64,000 bases of DNA from NCBI GenBank assembly GCA_001403755.1, contig CYUH01000014.1, forward strand, positions 186,001 to 250,000, written 5' to 3'. This document shows, piece after piece, positions 25,916 to 36,630 of the stretch (the stretch's first letter is position 1; each line of letters begins with the position of its first letter). The notes below the pieces were generated by a model, which worked only from the letters and a program-made list of their open reading frames with translations, searched no databases and had not been told where the DNA came from. The translations under genes were made by a program, and so were the position numbers. Source of the stretch: Chryseobacterium senegalense (GTDB lineage Bacteria > Bacteroidota > Bacteroidia > Flavobacteriales > Weeksellaceae).

Positions 25916-26758
25916 CTAATCTTTTTTTAATCTTTTTTTTTCACCATTTGATTTACTTTCCGATTTTTTCGCTGAAGAAATCGGGGTTTTTGCCATTTCT
26001 TTATGTCCTAGATTTATTAAGCTGTCGTTTTCTTTAAAATAAGGATTTAAGGTTGTTACGATTTGGTTATCGTACTTTACTGATATTTTACGGTATTTTT
26101 CGGGATTCTGAAACACCAGATATTTCTCGACAAAAGTTTTAAAACCTTTTACTTTCAGCTCGATTTTTTCTAGATCACCGATTTCAAGTTTATAATTCCC
26201 TTGGCTTGTCAGTAAATTATAACCTCCTTTTTCCTTACTAATTCCTATAAAATATTTTTTACTAAAGCTGTCTTTGTCTATTTTGTCGACCAATTCAGCC
26301 AATTTTTCGTATTCCGAAGGTTTCACATTGCCCGTTACCAGCATACATGGGAAAGAGTAGTTGACAGAGATAGGGAATTCGACTCCTTTTTCGTCCACAT
26401 AAAAATCTCGGTCACCATTTACCAAACGGAAAGCCGGTACTCGCTGTTTGATGTCTAGATTTAGATTTCCATTTAAATTCAGATAAACATTTGCACTGTC
26501 AACGGCCGGTAGATTGTTGAGTTTTTTCTCTAAATCAGGAATATTGATGTCGCCCACTTTTTTCGTAGGATTGGATTTTTTCACAATGTTTTTCACATCT
26601 TTTTCATCAATAAAATATACCGGAAACTTCGTTTGGGTCATATTTACCGAAACTTTTTCCATCGGTTTATTGTTGAATCTTTTCAACGAAAAACTCAGCA
26701 GAAATCCAAAAATGATTACTGTGATTAAAATTTTTAATATTCTGAATTTGTTTTTCAT
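25916..26758 (-). CDS. ftsQ: Cell division protein FtsQ/DivIB
   Basis: 280 aa: short basic N-terminus, one membrane helix (about 8-26), a POTRA-like domain (about 40-110, with D-I-N-I-P-D-L-E-K-K-L-N) and a beta domain, then a Lys/Ser-rich tail. Position between murC (3-base gap) and ftsA is the canonical one. Sequence identity is low across phyla, so the name depends partly on position. Confidence 0.88.
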   Translation of the reverse strand: MKNKFRILKILITVIIFGFLLSFSLKRFNNKPMEKVSVNMTQTKFPVYFIDEKDVKNIVKKSNPTKKVGDINIPDLEKKLNNLPAVDSANVYLNLNGNLNLDIKQRVPAFRLVNGDRDFYVDEKGVEFPISVNYSFPCMLVTGNVKPSEYEKLAELVDKIDKDSFSKKYFIGISKEKGGYNLLTSQGNYKLEIGDLEKIELKVKGFKTFVEKYLVFQNPEKYRKISVKYDNQIVTTLNPYFKENDSLINLGHKEMAKTPISSAKKSESKSNGEKKRLKKD

Positions 26759-26761
26759 TTT

Positions 26762-28120
26762 CTATTTTCCTGAAAGCCAATCCACAATTGGATCGTGCAA
26801 AGTGTCGATGTTTCCCGCACCTACTGTTAGCAACACATCGAAATTTTTCTCTTTAATTTTCTCAAAAGCTTCATCCAAGGTTGAAACTTCTTTATTTTCT
26901 AATTTAATTTTTTCTGAAAGCCATTTGGAACTTACCCCTTCGAAATTTTCTTGTAATTCGCGCGCCGGATAGATGTCAAGCAAAATCAGTTCGTCGGCAT
27001 TGTTTAAACTTTCTGCGAAACCATCCGCAAAATCGCGTGTTCTGCTGAACAGATGTGGCTGGAACACAACCAACAATTTTTTATCAGGATAGAAAGTTCT
27101 GATGGATCCTATCACCGCATTCAGTTCGGTTGGGTGATGTGCATAATCATCAATATAAATTTTTCCGTTCTCGAAATTGTGTTTCGTGTATCTTCTTTTA
27201 ATTCCCTTAAAATTGGCAATTCCGCTTTTCAAAGTATTGAAATCTACGCCTAAATTACTAAGTATGGCGATCGCAGCCGTAGCATTTTCTACATTGTGAA
27301 TTCCAGGAATTTCCCATACAAAATCGCTGATTTTCTCTTTCGGAGTGTGAAAATCGAAATATATTTTGTCGCCGACTTCCCGGATATTGTCCGAATAATA
27401 ATCTGCTTCTTCGTTTGCTGCATAAGTTTTTGCAGGTCGACCAATGTTAATGCCTTTTCTTACAAAAAGTTGCTGATTTGAGGGAATCAAATTGGCGAAA
27501 TCTCTGAAACTTTCTTCAATAGTCGCTTTATCACCATAGATATCGAGATGATCCGCATCGGTTGAAGTAATTGCCGCCCAATCCGGTGACAGGTTCAGGA
27601 AACTTCTGTCGTATTCATCAGCTTCTACCACGGAAATTTCGCCTCCGTTGAAAAGAAAATTAGACTTAAAATTCTCTGCGATTCCACCTAAAAAAGCAGA
27701 GAACGGAAGATTTGCTTCTTTGGAAAGATGGGCAACCAAAGAGGAAGTTGTGGTTTTTCCGTGAGTTCCTGCAATTGCGATGCACGCAGTATTTTTGGTG
27801 ATTAAACCTAAGACTTTTGCTCGTTTCAATACCAAAAACTGATGGTCATTAAAATAATCTAAAATGCTCAGTTTTTTAATCGCCGGAGTGAAAATCACCA
27901 AAGTATTTTCGGGATTTAATCCATTTATTTTTTCGTTTACAACATCTTCAAAAACAATATCAATACCCTCCGAAATCAGTGTATCGGTGAGTTTGGTTTT
28001 GGTTTTGTCGTAGCCCAAAACATTTTTGCCAGAAGCTTTGAAATAGCGCGCCAAAGCACTCATTCCGATGCCTCCGATTCCTACGAAGTAGAAGTTTTGG
28101 TAGTGATCTAAACTTTTCAT
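26762..28120 (-). CDS. murC: UDP-N-acetylmuramate--L-alanine ligase MurC
   Basis: 452 aa Mur ligase that adds the first residue of the stem peptide. N-terminal Rossmann motif G-I-G-G-I-G-M-S-A-L-A, central ATP loop A-G-T-H-G-K-T-T-T, and a D-D-Y-A-H-H-P-T-E motif typical of MurC. Its start overlaps the murG stop by four bases. Confidence 0.95.
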   Translation of the reverse strand: MKSLDHYQNFYFVGIGGIGMSALARYFKASGKNVLGYDKTKTKLTDTLISEGIDIVFEDVVNEKINGLNPENTLVIFTPAIKKLSILDYFNDHQFLVLKRAKVLGLITKNTACIAIAGTHGKTTTSSLVAHLSKEANLPFSAFLGGIAENFKSNFLFNGGEISVVEADEYDRSFLNLSPDWAAITSTDADHLDIYGDKATIEESFRDFANLIPSNQQLFVRKGINIGRPAKTYAANEEADYYSDNIREVGDKIYFDFHTPKEKISDFVWEIPGIHNVENATAAIAILSNLGVDFNTLKSGIANFKGIKRRYTKHNFENGKIYIDDYAHHPTELNAVIGSIRTFYPDKKLLVVFQPHLFSRTRDFADGFAESLNNADELILLDIYPARELQENFEGVSSKWLSEKIKLENKEVSTLDEAFEKIKEKNFDVLLTVGAGNIDTLHDPIVDWLSGK

Positions 28121-29226
28121 TTTTTTATTACTTTAAAAATCTCATCTACAATTTCTTTTGCTGCATTGGGTTTAGCAAAATATGTAAGATTTTTACTCAT
28201 TTCATTTCTTATCTTTTCGTCTTCGCAAATTTCCATCAAAGTTTTCCAGAATTGGTCTTTCATTTCAGTGTCTTGCACCATTCTGGCTGCATTTTTTTCA
28301 ACCAAGGTCATTGCATTTTTGGTTTGATGATCTTCTGCTGCGAACGGAAACGGAACCAGTAAGACTGGTTTTCGAGCTACTGCTAACTCTGAAATTGCAA
28401 TTGCTCCGGCTCTGGAAACAATGACATCTGCTGCGGAATAGGCAGTTTCCATATCCTTTATAAATTCTTTCAACTGGATTTGAGATCCTATTTCCGAAAT
28501 TTCAGTTTCGTTGCTCAATTCTTTGTAATCCAATTTTCCGGTTTGCCAGATGAGTTGAAATCCTTTTTCTTTCAAATCTTTCAAACTGTCTTTCCATGCA
28601 TTATTTAAAGTTCTAGAACCTAGCGAACCACCGACGGATAATATGGTGAGCTTGTTTGGATCTAAATTCAGCTTTTCTTTTGCTGCTTTAGGATTAATTA
28701 AATCTGTGATAATGGTTTTGCGAATTGGGTTGCCAAGGAACAATGTTTTTGTACCATTGAAAAACCTTTCCATATTAGGATACGCAGTGAAAACAGCTTC
28801 TGCTTTTTTCGCTAGGAAAATATTGGTTTTTCCTGGAAGCGAATTTTGTTCTTGCACAAAAATAGGAACGCCCAAATTTGAAGCAACATACAAAGCCGGA
28901 CCGCTCGCGAAACCTCCAGTTCCGACCGCAAAATCGGGTTTGAATTCTTTAATGGTTTTTCTTGCTTTTTTCAAACTAGAAAGCAATTTGAAAGGCAATC
29001 CTATATTTTTCAACAGATTTCCACGATCGAAACCTGCGATATTTAATCCAACAATATCATAACCTGCTTGTGGCACTTTTTCCATCTCCATTTTTCCTTC
29101 AGCACCAATGAACAAAAACTCGGCATCCGGAAATCTTTTTTTGATTTCATCTGCAATGGCAATCGCCGGGAAGATGTGTCCACCTGTGCCGCCGCCGCTC
29201 ATTAATATTTTAAGTTTTCTGCTCAT
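28117..29226 (-). CDS. murG: UDP-GlcNAc:undecaprenyl-pyrophosphoryl-MurNAc-pentapeptide transferase MurG
   Basis: 369 aa. Makes lipid II on the inner face of the membrane. N-terminal G-G-G-T-G-G-H-I-F-P-A, the G-T-G-G-F-A-S-G motif and the C-terminal S-R-A-G-A-I-A-I-S-E-L sugar-nucleotide site are visible. Overlaps murC by four bases and follows ftsW by nine. Confidence 0.95.
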   Translation of the reverse strand: MSRKLKILMSGGGTGGHIFPAIAIADEIKKRFPDAEFLFIGAEGKMEMEKVPQAGYDIVGLNIAGFDRGNLLKNIGLPFKLLSSLKKARKTIKEFKPDFAVGTGGFASGPALYVASNLGVPIFVQEQNSLPGKTNIFLAKKAEAVFTAYPNMERFFNGTKTLFLGNPIRKTIITDLINPKAAKEKLNLDPNKLTILSVGGSLGSRTLNNAWKDSLKDLKEKGFQLIWQTGKLDYKELSNETEISEIGSQIQLKEFIKDMETAYSAADVIVSRAGAIAISELAVARKPVLLVPFPFAAEDHQTKNAMTLVEKNAARMVQDTEMKDQFWKTLMEICEDEKIRNEMSKNLTYFAKPNAAKEIVDEIFKVIKK

Positions 29227-29235
29227 TGTTGATAA

Positions 29236-30465
29236 TTATGCGATATCGTTGATTTCTTCAATGTCTTGTTTTTTGCCCATTCCTTCTTCATCATAAACTT
29301 GAATTCTGGAGCTTATGTTTAAAATAATTCCAAGCTGAAAATAAGTTACGAGCATGGATGTTCCACCATAACTGATTAGTGGCAAAGGCTGCCCTGTAAC
29401 CGGAATCAGATTGACGGCAACGGCAATGTTTACGGAGAGTTGCACGAAAATCATTATTCCTAAACTCAGTACCAGCAAACTACCGAAAAAGGCGGGCATT
29501 TTACTGGCAATCATCACGATTCGGATAATCATTATTAAGTACAATGCGATTAAGCCTACGGCTCCGATAAATCCGTATTCTTCCACAATAATGGCGAATA
29601 TAAAATCGGATGCAGATTGCGGAAGCATTTGTTTCAAAGCGCTTTTTCCGGGTCCCATTCCTGTAATTCCTCCATGAACGATCGCAGCTTTTGCCTGCAT
29701 CACCTGATAATTTTTGGCTTTATCGATTTCGTTTTCGATTTGATTTTCCTTATTGGAATTCATAAAAACTTCGATCCTGCTCATCCAAGTATGCACCCTA
29801 TTGTTTTGAATTAAATTGGTGTTGAGTGCGATAAATACAAAGACACCTATTGCCAAACCGGAAATCCCGAGGAATCCGAAAATGTATGTTTTTCGAAGTT
29901 GACCGATAAGCATTACTGCTAATGACACGATGAGAATCATTAATGCAGTGGAACCATTATCTTTTGCAACTAACACAAAAACCAGGAGCACCGGCCCGAA
30001 TACATACATGATGTTTTCCAGCGGAAGCCTTTCTCTTTTAATGGTTTTCGTAAGGTATCGACAGAGATAAATAATCAGGAATAAATAGGCAAACGATGAT
30101 GGTTGGAAGGAGATTGGCGTTCCTGGAATTTTCAACCAGCGCGATGCCGAAGCTCCATCGATCTGTTGGCCGGTAAAGGATGTTATCCCCAACAAAATCA
30201 CCAATATTCCCAATAGTATGCTGCTCAGTTTTCCGATGTGTTCATATTTTACCATTCCTACGGATCGCATGATGACTAAACCAAGAATTACAAAGAAAAT
30301 ATGCTTGAGCAGGTGAGTGGTGGTGGTTCCGTTGTTCACGATGAATTCCAAATTGGAACTCGCCGAATATACCGGGAATACAGAGAAGAACGAAATCAAT
30401 AAGATTACGCTCCAAAGCACCTTGTCGCCTTTTAAAAATTCGTATTTGTTTTCTGTTTCCTGCAT
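29236..30465 (-). CDS. ftsW: SEDS-family glycosyltransferase FtsW
   Basis: 409 aa with about ten membrane helices. The SEDS motif V-N-L-I-P-V-T-G-Q-P-L-P-L-I-S-Y-G-G-T is present near residue 355. FtsW polymerises lipid II glycan strands with FtsI at the septum. I call it FtsW rather than RodA because of its place in the dcw cluster. Confidence 0.93.
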   Translation of the reverse strand: MQETENKYEFLKGDKVLWSVILLISFFSVFPVYSASSNLEFIVNNGTTTTHLLKHIFFVILGLVIMRSVGMVKYEHIGKLSSILLGILVILLGITSFTGQQIDGASASRWLKIPGTPISFQPSSFAYLFLIIYLCRYLTKTIKRERLPLENIMYVFGPVLLVFVLVAKDNGSTALMILIVSLAVMLIGQLRKTYIFGFLGISGLAIGVFVFIALNTNLIQNNRVHTWMSRIEVFMNSNKENQIENEIDKAKNYQVMQAKAAIVHGGITGMGPGKSALKQMLPQSASDFIFAIIVEEYGFIGAVGLIALYLIMIIRIVMIASKMPAFFGSLLVLSLGIMIFVQLSVNIAVAVNLIPVTGQPLPLISYGGTSMLVTYFQLGIILNISSRIQVYDEEGMGKKQDIEEINDIA

Positions 30466-30488
30466 TTTTTTTAAACCTCTTTGGGTTT

Positions 30489-31814
30489 TTATTTTAAAAC
30501 TTCTTTTTTAAACTTATTGCCTCGATCTTCGTAACTATCGAACAAATCGAAGCTTGCGCAGCATGGAGAGAGCAAAACTGCTTCGCCAGATTGTGCCAAA
30601 GATTTAGAGATTTTTACGGCTTCTTCCATGCTTGAAGTACTATAAATTAACTCTTTTTTATCCTGAAAGAAATCGATAATTTTTTGGTTATCAATTCCTA
30701 AACATACGATGGCTTTCACTTTTCTTTTTACCAGATCTTCGATTTCGGTATAATCGTTTCCCTTATCTTTCCCGCCAACAATCCAAATTGTGGGTTGTTT
30801 CATACTTTCTAGGGCATAATAGGTGGCATTTACATTGGTTGCCTTGCTATCGTTGATGAATTTTACCCCATCGATTTCTGCAATTTGCTGCAAACGATGT
30901 TCAACCGCTTGGAAAGTCATCAGAGAATTTCTGATGCTTTCATTTTTAATATTCAACAATTTTCCGGCAATTGAAGCCGCCAAACTGTTTGCGATATTGT
31001 GGTTTCCAAGAAGCGATAGTTCTTCGATTTTCATTGAAAACTCATCGTCGATTTTCACCACCATTTTATCATCCATTACAAAACCTCCTTCTTTTAATTT
31101 TTCTTTTAATGAAAAAGGAATTTTTTTGGCTTTAATTTCCAATTTCTCAAGGAGTTTCATACTCATTTCATCATCTTTATTGTAAATGAAGAAATTATCG
31201 TTTTCTTGGTTTTCTGCGATTCGGAATTTCGCCAAAGCATATTCTTCGTAATTGTAGTTGTACTGATCCAAATGATCTTGGCTTAAATTCAACAACAAAG
31301 AAATATGAGGTCTAAAATTCTGGATATCATCTAATTGAAAAGAGCTAACTTCCAAAACATAGTAATCGAAATTTTCATCCGCAACTTGTTTGGCGAAGCT
31401 TTTTCCGATATTTCCTCCCAAACCAACTTTCAAATCATCATTTTTCAGGATGTGGTAGATGAGAGAAGTCGTTGTGGTTTTTCCGTTGCTTCCGGTGATT
31501 GCGATTATTTTGGCATCGGTAAATTCTGCAGCAAATTCGATCTCCGAAGATAATCTGATTCCTTTCTGATTTATTTTGAAGATGATATCAGCTTTTTTAG
31601 GAATTCCAGGCGATTTGATGATCCAATCTGCAGCCAGAATCCTTTCTTCATCATGGTTTCCTTCTTCATACTCGATATCAGCATCATCCAATAGGGATTT
31701 ATATTCATCTTTAATCAAACCTTTGTCTGAAAGAAAAACATTCAATCCCTTTTTCTTTGCTAAATAAGCTGCACCAAATCCGCTTTCGCCGCCTCCTAAA
31801 ACAACTATTCTCAT
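30489..31814 (-). CDS. murD: UDP-N-acetylmuramoylalanine--D-glutamate ligase MurD
   Basis: 441 aa Mur ligase adding D-glutamate. ATP loop T-G-S-N-G-K-T-T-T-T, an H-R-L-Q motif (V-E-H-R-L-Q-Q) and the N-D-S-K-A-T-N motif identify the family. N-terminal dinucleotide-like G-G-G-E-S-G-F-G-A. 23 bases after it comes ftsW. Confidence 0.95.
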   Translation of the reverse strand: MRIVVLGGGESGFGAAYLAKKKGLNVFLSDKGLIKDEYKSLLDDADIEYEEGNHDEERILAADWIIKSPGIPKKADIIFKINQKGIRLSSEIEFAAEFTDAKIIAITGSNGKTTTTSLIYHILKNDDLKVGLGGNIGKSFAKQVADENFDYYVLEVSSFQLDDIQNFRPHISLLLNLSQDHLDQYNYNYEEYALAKFRIAENQENDNFFIYNKDDEMSMKLLEKLEIKAKKIPFSLKEKLKEGGFVMDDKMVVKIDDEFSMKIEELSLLGNHNIANSLAASIAGKLLNIKNESIRNSLMTFQAVEHRLQQIAEIDGVKFINDSKATNVNATYYALESMKQPTIWIVGGKDKGNDYTEIEDLVKRKVKAIVCLGIDNQKIIDFFQDKKELIYSTSSMEEAVKISKSLAQSGEAVLLSPCCASFDLFDSYEDRGNKFKKEVLK

Positions 31815-31859
31815 CCTTTTTTTTTTATATTCAATGGAAAAAATCCACAGATTTATTTT

Positions 31860-33101
31860 CTATCTAATTTTCAATGTGATTAAACAAATAATCGCAAATA
31901 AAACTCCAATAATGATCATTCGGTTCACGATTTTGCTTTCGTGGTATCCCTCTTTTTGATAATGATGATGGAGGGGCGACATTTTGAATAATCTATTATT
32001 CTGAGCATATTCTAACCCAAATTTTCTTTTTCGATATTTGAAAACCGCTACCTGTAACATCACCGAAAGATTTTCTATGAGGAAAATTCCGCAAAGCACA
32101 GGAATCAATAATTCTTTTCTTAAAATAATCGCCAAAACCGCAATTACTCCGCCCAACATTAAACTTCCGGTATCACCCATGAAAACTTGCGCAGGATACG
32201 TATTGTACCAGAAAAATCCAATCACAGCACCCACCAACGCGAGGGCGAAAATCGTAGTTTCTCCCATGTTCGGCAAAAACATGATGTTGAGGTAATCTGC
32301 AAAAATGATATTCCCAGAGACATATGCAAAAAAAGCAAGAGTGAGCAAAATGACAACGCTGGTTCCCGCCGCAAGTCCATCAATTCCATCGGTAATGTTT
32401 GCACCATTGGAAACCGCGGTTACGATGAAAATAACGATCGGAATGAAAACCACCCAAGCCCATTCGTGAGCTTCTTCCGGTGACATCCAGAAAAGGATTC
32501 CGCTGTAGTCGAACTCATTGTTTTTCACGAAAGGAACAGTGGAAACGACCGCTTTTTCGGTTGGCATAAAGTTCTTCTCCACATTATTTCTGCTTACAAT
32601 TGATGCATCTGCATATTTTCTTTTCACCGAAATATCCGGATGAAAATACATGGTAACGCCCACAATCAATCCCAAACCAACTTGCCCAATTACTTTGAAT
32701 TTTCCGCTGAGGCCGTCTTTATTTTTTTTGATTTTCTTTAAATAATCGTCGATGAAACCAATGATACCCATCCAAACTACCGATGTGATGAGCAACACGA
32801 TATACACATTGAAAATTCGGGTAAACAGCAAAACCGGAATTAGGGTGGCGATAATGATGATTAAACCACCCATCGTAGGAGTTCCTTCTTTTTGCTTTTG
32901 TCCTTCCAGGCCTAGATCCCGAACAAGTTCCCCCATCTGTTTCTTTCGAAGATAGTTGATGATTTTTTTACCATAAACCAGTGCAATAATCAGCGAAAGC
33001 AAAACCGCCATTCCCGCACGGAATGAAATAAATTTAAACATACCTAGTCCGGGAATATGAATCCCGAGATCGGTAAGATAATCGTAGAGATAATATAACA
33101 T
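31860..33101 (-). CDS. mraY: Phospho-N-acetylmuramoyl-pentapeptide-transferase MraY
   Basis: 413 aa polytopic membrane enzyme forming lipid I from UDP-MurNAc-pentapeptide. Motifs: P-T-M-G-G-L near residue 75, D-D-Y-L-K-K, and [10 protein letters not shown]. It is about 50 residues longer than E. coli MraY (360); the extra sequence is a hydrophilic loop around residues 160-215 that follows a membrane helix. This insertion seems general in Bacteroidota. Confidence 0.95.
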   Translation of the reverse strand: MLYYLYDYLTDLGIHIPGLGMFKFISFRAGMAVLLSLIIALVYGKKIINYLRKKQMGELVRDLGLEGQKQKEGTPTMGGLIIIIATLIPVLLFTRIFNVYIVLLITSVVWMGIIGFIDDYLKKIKKNKDGLSGKFKVIGQVGLGLIVGVTMYFHPDISVKRKYADASIVSRNNVEKNFMPTEKAVVSTVPFVKNNEFDYSGILFWMSPEEAHEWAWVVFIPIVIFIVTAVSNGANITDGIDGLAAGTSVVILLTLAFFAYVSGNIIFADYLNIMFLPNMGETTIFALALVGAVIGFFWYNTYPAQVFMGDTGSLMLGGVIAVLAIILRKELLIPVLCGIFLIENLSVMLQVAVFKYRKRKFGLEYAQNNRLFKMSPLHHHYQKEGYHESKIVNRMIIIGVLFAIICLITLKIR

Positions 33102-33148
33102 GTTTTTGTTTCGGTTTTGGGTGGTTTATAAAATCTTTAATTTGTTAA

Positions 33149-34609
33149 TCATTTACTCATCAATTGAGATAATTCCATGATTACTTCTTTGTCATCAAAA
33201 TGGTGTTTTACGCCATTGATTTCCTGATAATCTTCATGTCCTTTTCCGGCTACCAGGATGATATCTTTCGGTTCGGCAAATTTTATCGCCATCTTTATTG
33301 CTTCTTTTCGATCGGGGATCGCAGTGTATTTGCTATAATTTTGCGGTTCCACACCCGCTTCAATTTCTTTAATGATTTCTGCCGGATTTTCCGTTCTTGG
33401 ATTGTCGGAAGTTATAATGGCCAATGTTGATTTTCTGGTTGCAATTTTCCCCATTTCAGGACGTTTGGCGTGATCTCTATTGCCACCACAACCGAAAATG
33501 GTAATTAGTCTTTCGTTTTTGGTGCGGATTTCATTAATGGAGTCTAAAATATTTTCTAAGGCGTCGGGAGTATGCGCATAATCGACAACGAAGAAAATTC
33601 CGCCTGCCGATTTCAGGGTTTCAAATCTTCCTTTTACTCTTTTCAAATTCGAGATGGCTTTCAAAACATCTTCTTCATGAAATCCACATTCAATAGTCAC
33701 CGCATAAGCTAGAAGAAGGTTATAAACATTAAACTTCCCTGTTAAAGTTGACCAGAATTCTTTTCCATTAAAATTGAGCAACATTCCGTTGAAATCTGCT
33801 TCCAGAATCTTTCCGTGATAATCGGCCATGGTTTTCAAAGCGTAAGTTTTCTTCTGCGCTTTGGTATTTTGCAACATAACGTTTCCGTTCTTGTCATCAA
33901 TGTTGGTGATAGCGATTGAATCCGGATTTAGCTCGTCAAAAAACCTTTTTTTTGTTTTTAAGTAAGCATCAAAAGTTTTATGATAATCAAGATGATCGTG
34001 GGTAATATTGGTAAAACCAGCAATTTTGAAATGCAATCCTTCGGTTCTGTTTTGATCGATTCCGTGCGAAGAAACTTCCATGAAAGCGTATTCGCAGCCG
34101 ATTTCTACAGCTTTTGCTAAAATTTTATTTAAAGTCAAAACATCCGGCGTGGTGTGCGTTGAAGGAAAAATTTCGTCTGCAATTCGATATTCTACGGTCG
34201 AAATAAGAGCGGATTGGAAGCCCAAATTTTTGAAAATATCAAACAAAAGGGTTGTAGCAGAAGTTTTGCCGTTGGTGCCTGTGATTCCGATTAACGAGAG
34301 TTTTTCAGAAGGATTTCCGTAGAAATTGGACGCCAATTGCCCTAGAACTTTCGAGGAATTTTTCACTTTAATAAAGGTAATGTCGCTCGCTAAATTTTCC
34401 GGCAAATCTTCGCAAACAACAATTTTAGACCCTTTTGCAATCGCTGTATTAATGAATGAATGTCCGTCGGAAACTGTTCCTTTAATCGCCACATAAAGCG
34501 AGTTTTCCACAGCTTTTCGGCTATCGAAAACAATTTCTGAAACTTCCGGATTTGTCTTTCCGATAATTTCTACAACGGGAATTCTGTTCAATAATGTTTC
34601 TAAATTCAT
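33149..34609 (-). CDS. murE: UDP-MurNAc-L-Ala-D-Glu--2,6-diaminopimelate ligase MurE
   Basis: 486 aa Mur ligase. ATP loop G-T-N-G-K-T-S-A-T and the S-D-N-P-R-T-E-N motif near residue 405. D-N-P-R is the known signature for meso-diaminopimelate, as opposed to lysine, so the cell wall is predicted to be of the meso-DAP type. 47 bases before mraY. Confidence 0.95.
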   Translation of the reverse strand: MNLETLLNRIPVVEIIGKTNPEVSEIVFDSRKAVENSLYVAIKGTVSDGHSFINTAIAKGSKIVVCEDLPENLASDITFIKVKNSSKVLGQLASNFYGNPSEKLSLIGITGTNGKTSATTLLFDIFKNLGFQSALISTVEYRIADEIFPSTHTTPDVLTLNKILAKAVEIGCEYAFMEVSSHGIDQNRTEGLHFKIAGFTNITHDHLDYHKTFDAYLKTKKRFFDELNPDSIAITNIDDKNGNVMLQNTKAQKKTYALKTMADYHGKILEADFNGMLLNFNGKEFWSTLTGKFNVYNLLLAYAVTIECGFHEEDVLKAISNLKRVKGRFETLKSAGGIFFVVDYAHTPDALENILDSINEIRTKNERLITIFGCGGNRDHAKRPEMGKIATRKSTLAIITSDNPRTENPAEIIKEIEAGVEPQNYSKYTAIPDRKEAIKMAIKFAEPKDIILVAGKGHEDYQEINGVKHHFDDKEVIMELSQLMSK

Positions 34610-34638
34610 TCTTTCTTTTATAGGAAATTTCCTATTTT

Positions 34639-36630
34639 TTAATTCTGTAAACTCAGGTAAATTCTTTGATTTTTACCAATCCTTGTTCCTTGCAATGGAA
34701 ATTGTTCTTTGATCCTTCCTACGCCTTTGAAATCAACACGATAACCCGAGTTTTCAAGTTGTGGAATTACATTTTTACCAATTAAGCCAACCACATTTGG
34801 CATTTGTCCATCGTTGATCGCGATTTTCACGTTAGGTTCTACCATTTTGCTTAAATCCACTTTGCGGTCAACCAACATTTCTTTTTCTACATTCTGAGGT
34901 GTTTTTAGGAAAGTTTTTCCAGCAATTTCCTTGAAAACAGGCGCAGCAACAGTAGATCCGTAGAATCCTTTAGAATTATCGGGCTGGTTAATCATCACGA
35001 TACAGGTGTATTTTGGATGATCGGCCGGATAAAACCCTGCGAAACTTGCTTGATATTTTGAAGGACCAGGTTTCCAATATTCAAATCTTGCGGTTCCTGT
35101 TTTTCCAGCCATTTTCAGGTTGGGAGTGAAGATACTTTTTGCGGTACCTTTCTCAACGGCTTTAGTAAGCGCATTGGTCATCATGGTAATCGCTTTGTTC
35201 GAAGCCATTTTGTTGACCATCACTTCTGGTTTTGCGCTGTAAAGCACTTGTCCATCTTTCATTATTTTATCAATGAAAAGAGGTTTTAGCATTTTCCCAC
35301 CATTGGCGAGTCCATTATAAAAAGTAGTAAGTTGCAAAAGATTGAATCGGGATGAATAACCGTACGCTAACGAAGCCAAAGTGGCGGCATTCCATCTTTT
35401 GCTTTCCGGAGTTACGATGAAAGGTTTGGTGATTCCCGGAAGTTCGATATCCATTTTTTCAAACATTTTCCATCTTTTCAGATGATCGAGGAATACTTGT
35501 GGTTTATCTGCATAAAACTTAGTGATGAGTTTTGCTGAACCTACATTGCTGGATTTTGCCAATACATCAGCGATTTCATAGGTGCCACCACCGTGTCCGT
35601 CGGATATTCTTTGTTTTGCATAGGTCCATACTCCGTTACCAACGTTTACCGTTGTGTATTCATCGATAAAACCATCATCCATTGCTGCAAGCAGTGAAAC
35701 AGTTTTGAAGGTTGAACCTGGTTCGGTGGCGTCTTTTAATGCATAATTGTATGAATCCACATACATTCCGGGTTCGGTTCTGCGCAGGTTTACCATTGCT
35801 TTTACTTTTCCGGTCGCAACTTCCATTACTAAAACGCAACCGTGATCTGCATCAAAATTGATGAGTTGTTTTTCTAAAGCGGAATGGGCGATATCCTGAA
35901 TTCGGAGATCGATCGTGGTGTACACATCTTGCCCATCAACTGGTTCTTTTACTTTCCAATAATCGATGGGCTTCCACTGGCTGGAATTCACACGTTGCTC
36001 TAGGCGTGTTCCGTCGGTTCCTGTAAGATATTCTGAGAAAGCTCCTTCCAAACCAGATTTGGTAGCGCCATTGTCCATACCAATTGTTCCGGATCCTATC
36101 TGAGTAGTAGCAAGTTCGCGTTTGAAATTTCTATCGACAATAAATCCTCCTTTGTTTTTTCCTTTCTTGAATATTGGGAATTTTCTAATTCGATCATACT
36201 CATCGAAATCCAGCCCTTTAACCAAAGAATAATATTGGTTTTGAGCTTTTCTTTGCTGATCGAGGCGGTCTCTGAAATAGCTTCTTGGTTTTCCGAACAT
36301 TGCGGAAAGAGAATCAGTTAAAACCCCGATGCTATTGGTATAAACGGTGTCTTTAATGGTTTTAAAATCAATATAAACATCATAGCGCATCACTGTTGTT
36401 GCGAGAATTGACCCGTCGGAAGCGTACAAATTTCCGCGGGCAGCTTTTAGAGTAGCTTCGCGGTAGTTTTTGCTGATGTAGTCATCCTTAATTTCCTGAA
36501 CATTGGTGTTCTGCAAAACAAGAATTCTACCCAAAAAAACAAGAAATAAGACAAAAGCCGACCCTGCAAAAAGGTAGCCCCATCTCAATGTTTTTGAGCG
36601 TTTATTTTCGAATTCATTTTGAACCGCCAT
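34639..36630 (-). CDS. ftsI: Division-specific transpeptidase FtsI (PBP3) with PASTA domain
   Basis: 663 aa. N-terminal membrane helix (about 17-40), dimerisation domain, then the transpeptidase domain with S306-T-F-K309, S360-S-N362 and K510-T-G512. A single PASTA domain forms the C-terminus (about 607-663, starting M-P-N-V-V-G). Crosslinks septal peptidoglycan; the active site faces the periplasm. The start overlaps the end of ftsL by 17 bases, so the two are translationally linked. Confidence 0.95.
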   Translation of the reverse strand: MAVQNEFENKRSKTLRWGYLFAGSAFVLFLVFLGRILVLQNTNVQEIKDDYISKNYREATLKAARGNLYASDGSILATTVMRYDVYIDFKTIKDTVYTNSIGVLTDSLSAMFGKPRSYFRDRLDQQRKAQNQYYSLVKGLDFDEYDRIRKFPIFKKGKNKGGFIVDRNFKRELATTQIGSGTIGMDNGATKSGLEGAFSEYLTGTDGTRLEQRVNSSQWKPIDYWKVKEPVDGQDVYTTIDLRIQDIAHSALEKQLINFDADHGCVLVMEVATGKVKAMVNLRRTEPGMYVDSYNYALKDATEPGSTFKTVSLLAAMDDGFIDEYTTVNVGNGVWTYAKQRISDGHGGGTYEIADVLAKSSNVGSAKLITKFYADKPQVFLDHLKRWKMFEKMDIELPGITKPFIVTPESKRWNAATLASLAYGYSSRFNLLQLTTFYNGLANGGKMLKPLFIDKIMKDGQVLYSAKPEVMVNKMASNKAITMMTNALTKAVEKGTAKSIFTPNLKMAGKTGTARFEYWKPGPSKYQASFAGFYPADHPKYTCIVMINQPDNSKGFYGSTVAAPVFKEIAGKTFLKTPQNVEKEMLVDRKVDLSKMVEPNVKIAINDGQMPNVVGLIGKNVIPQLENSGYRVDFKGVGRIKEQFPLQGTRIGKNQRIYLSLQN

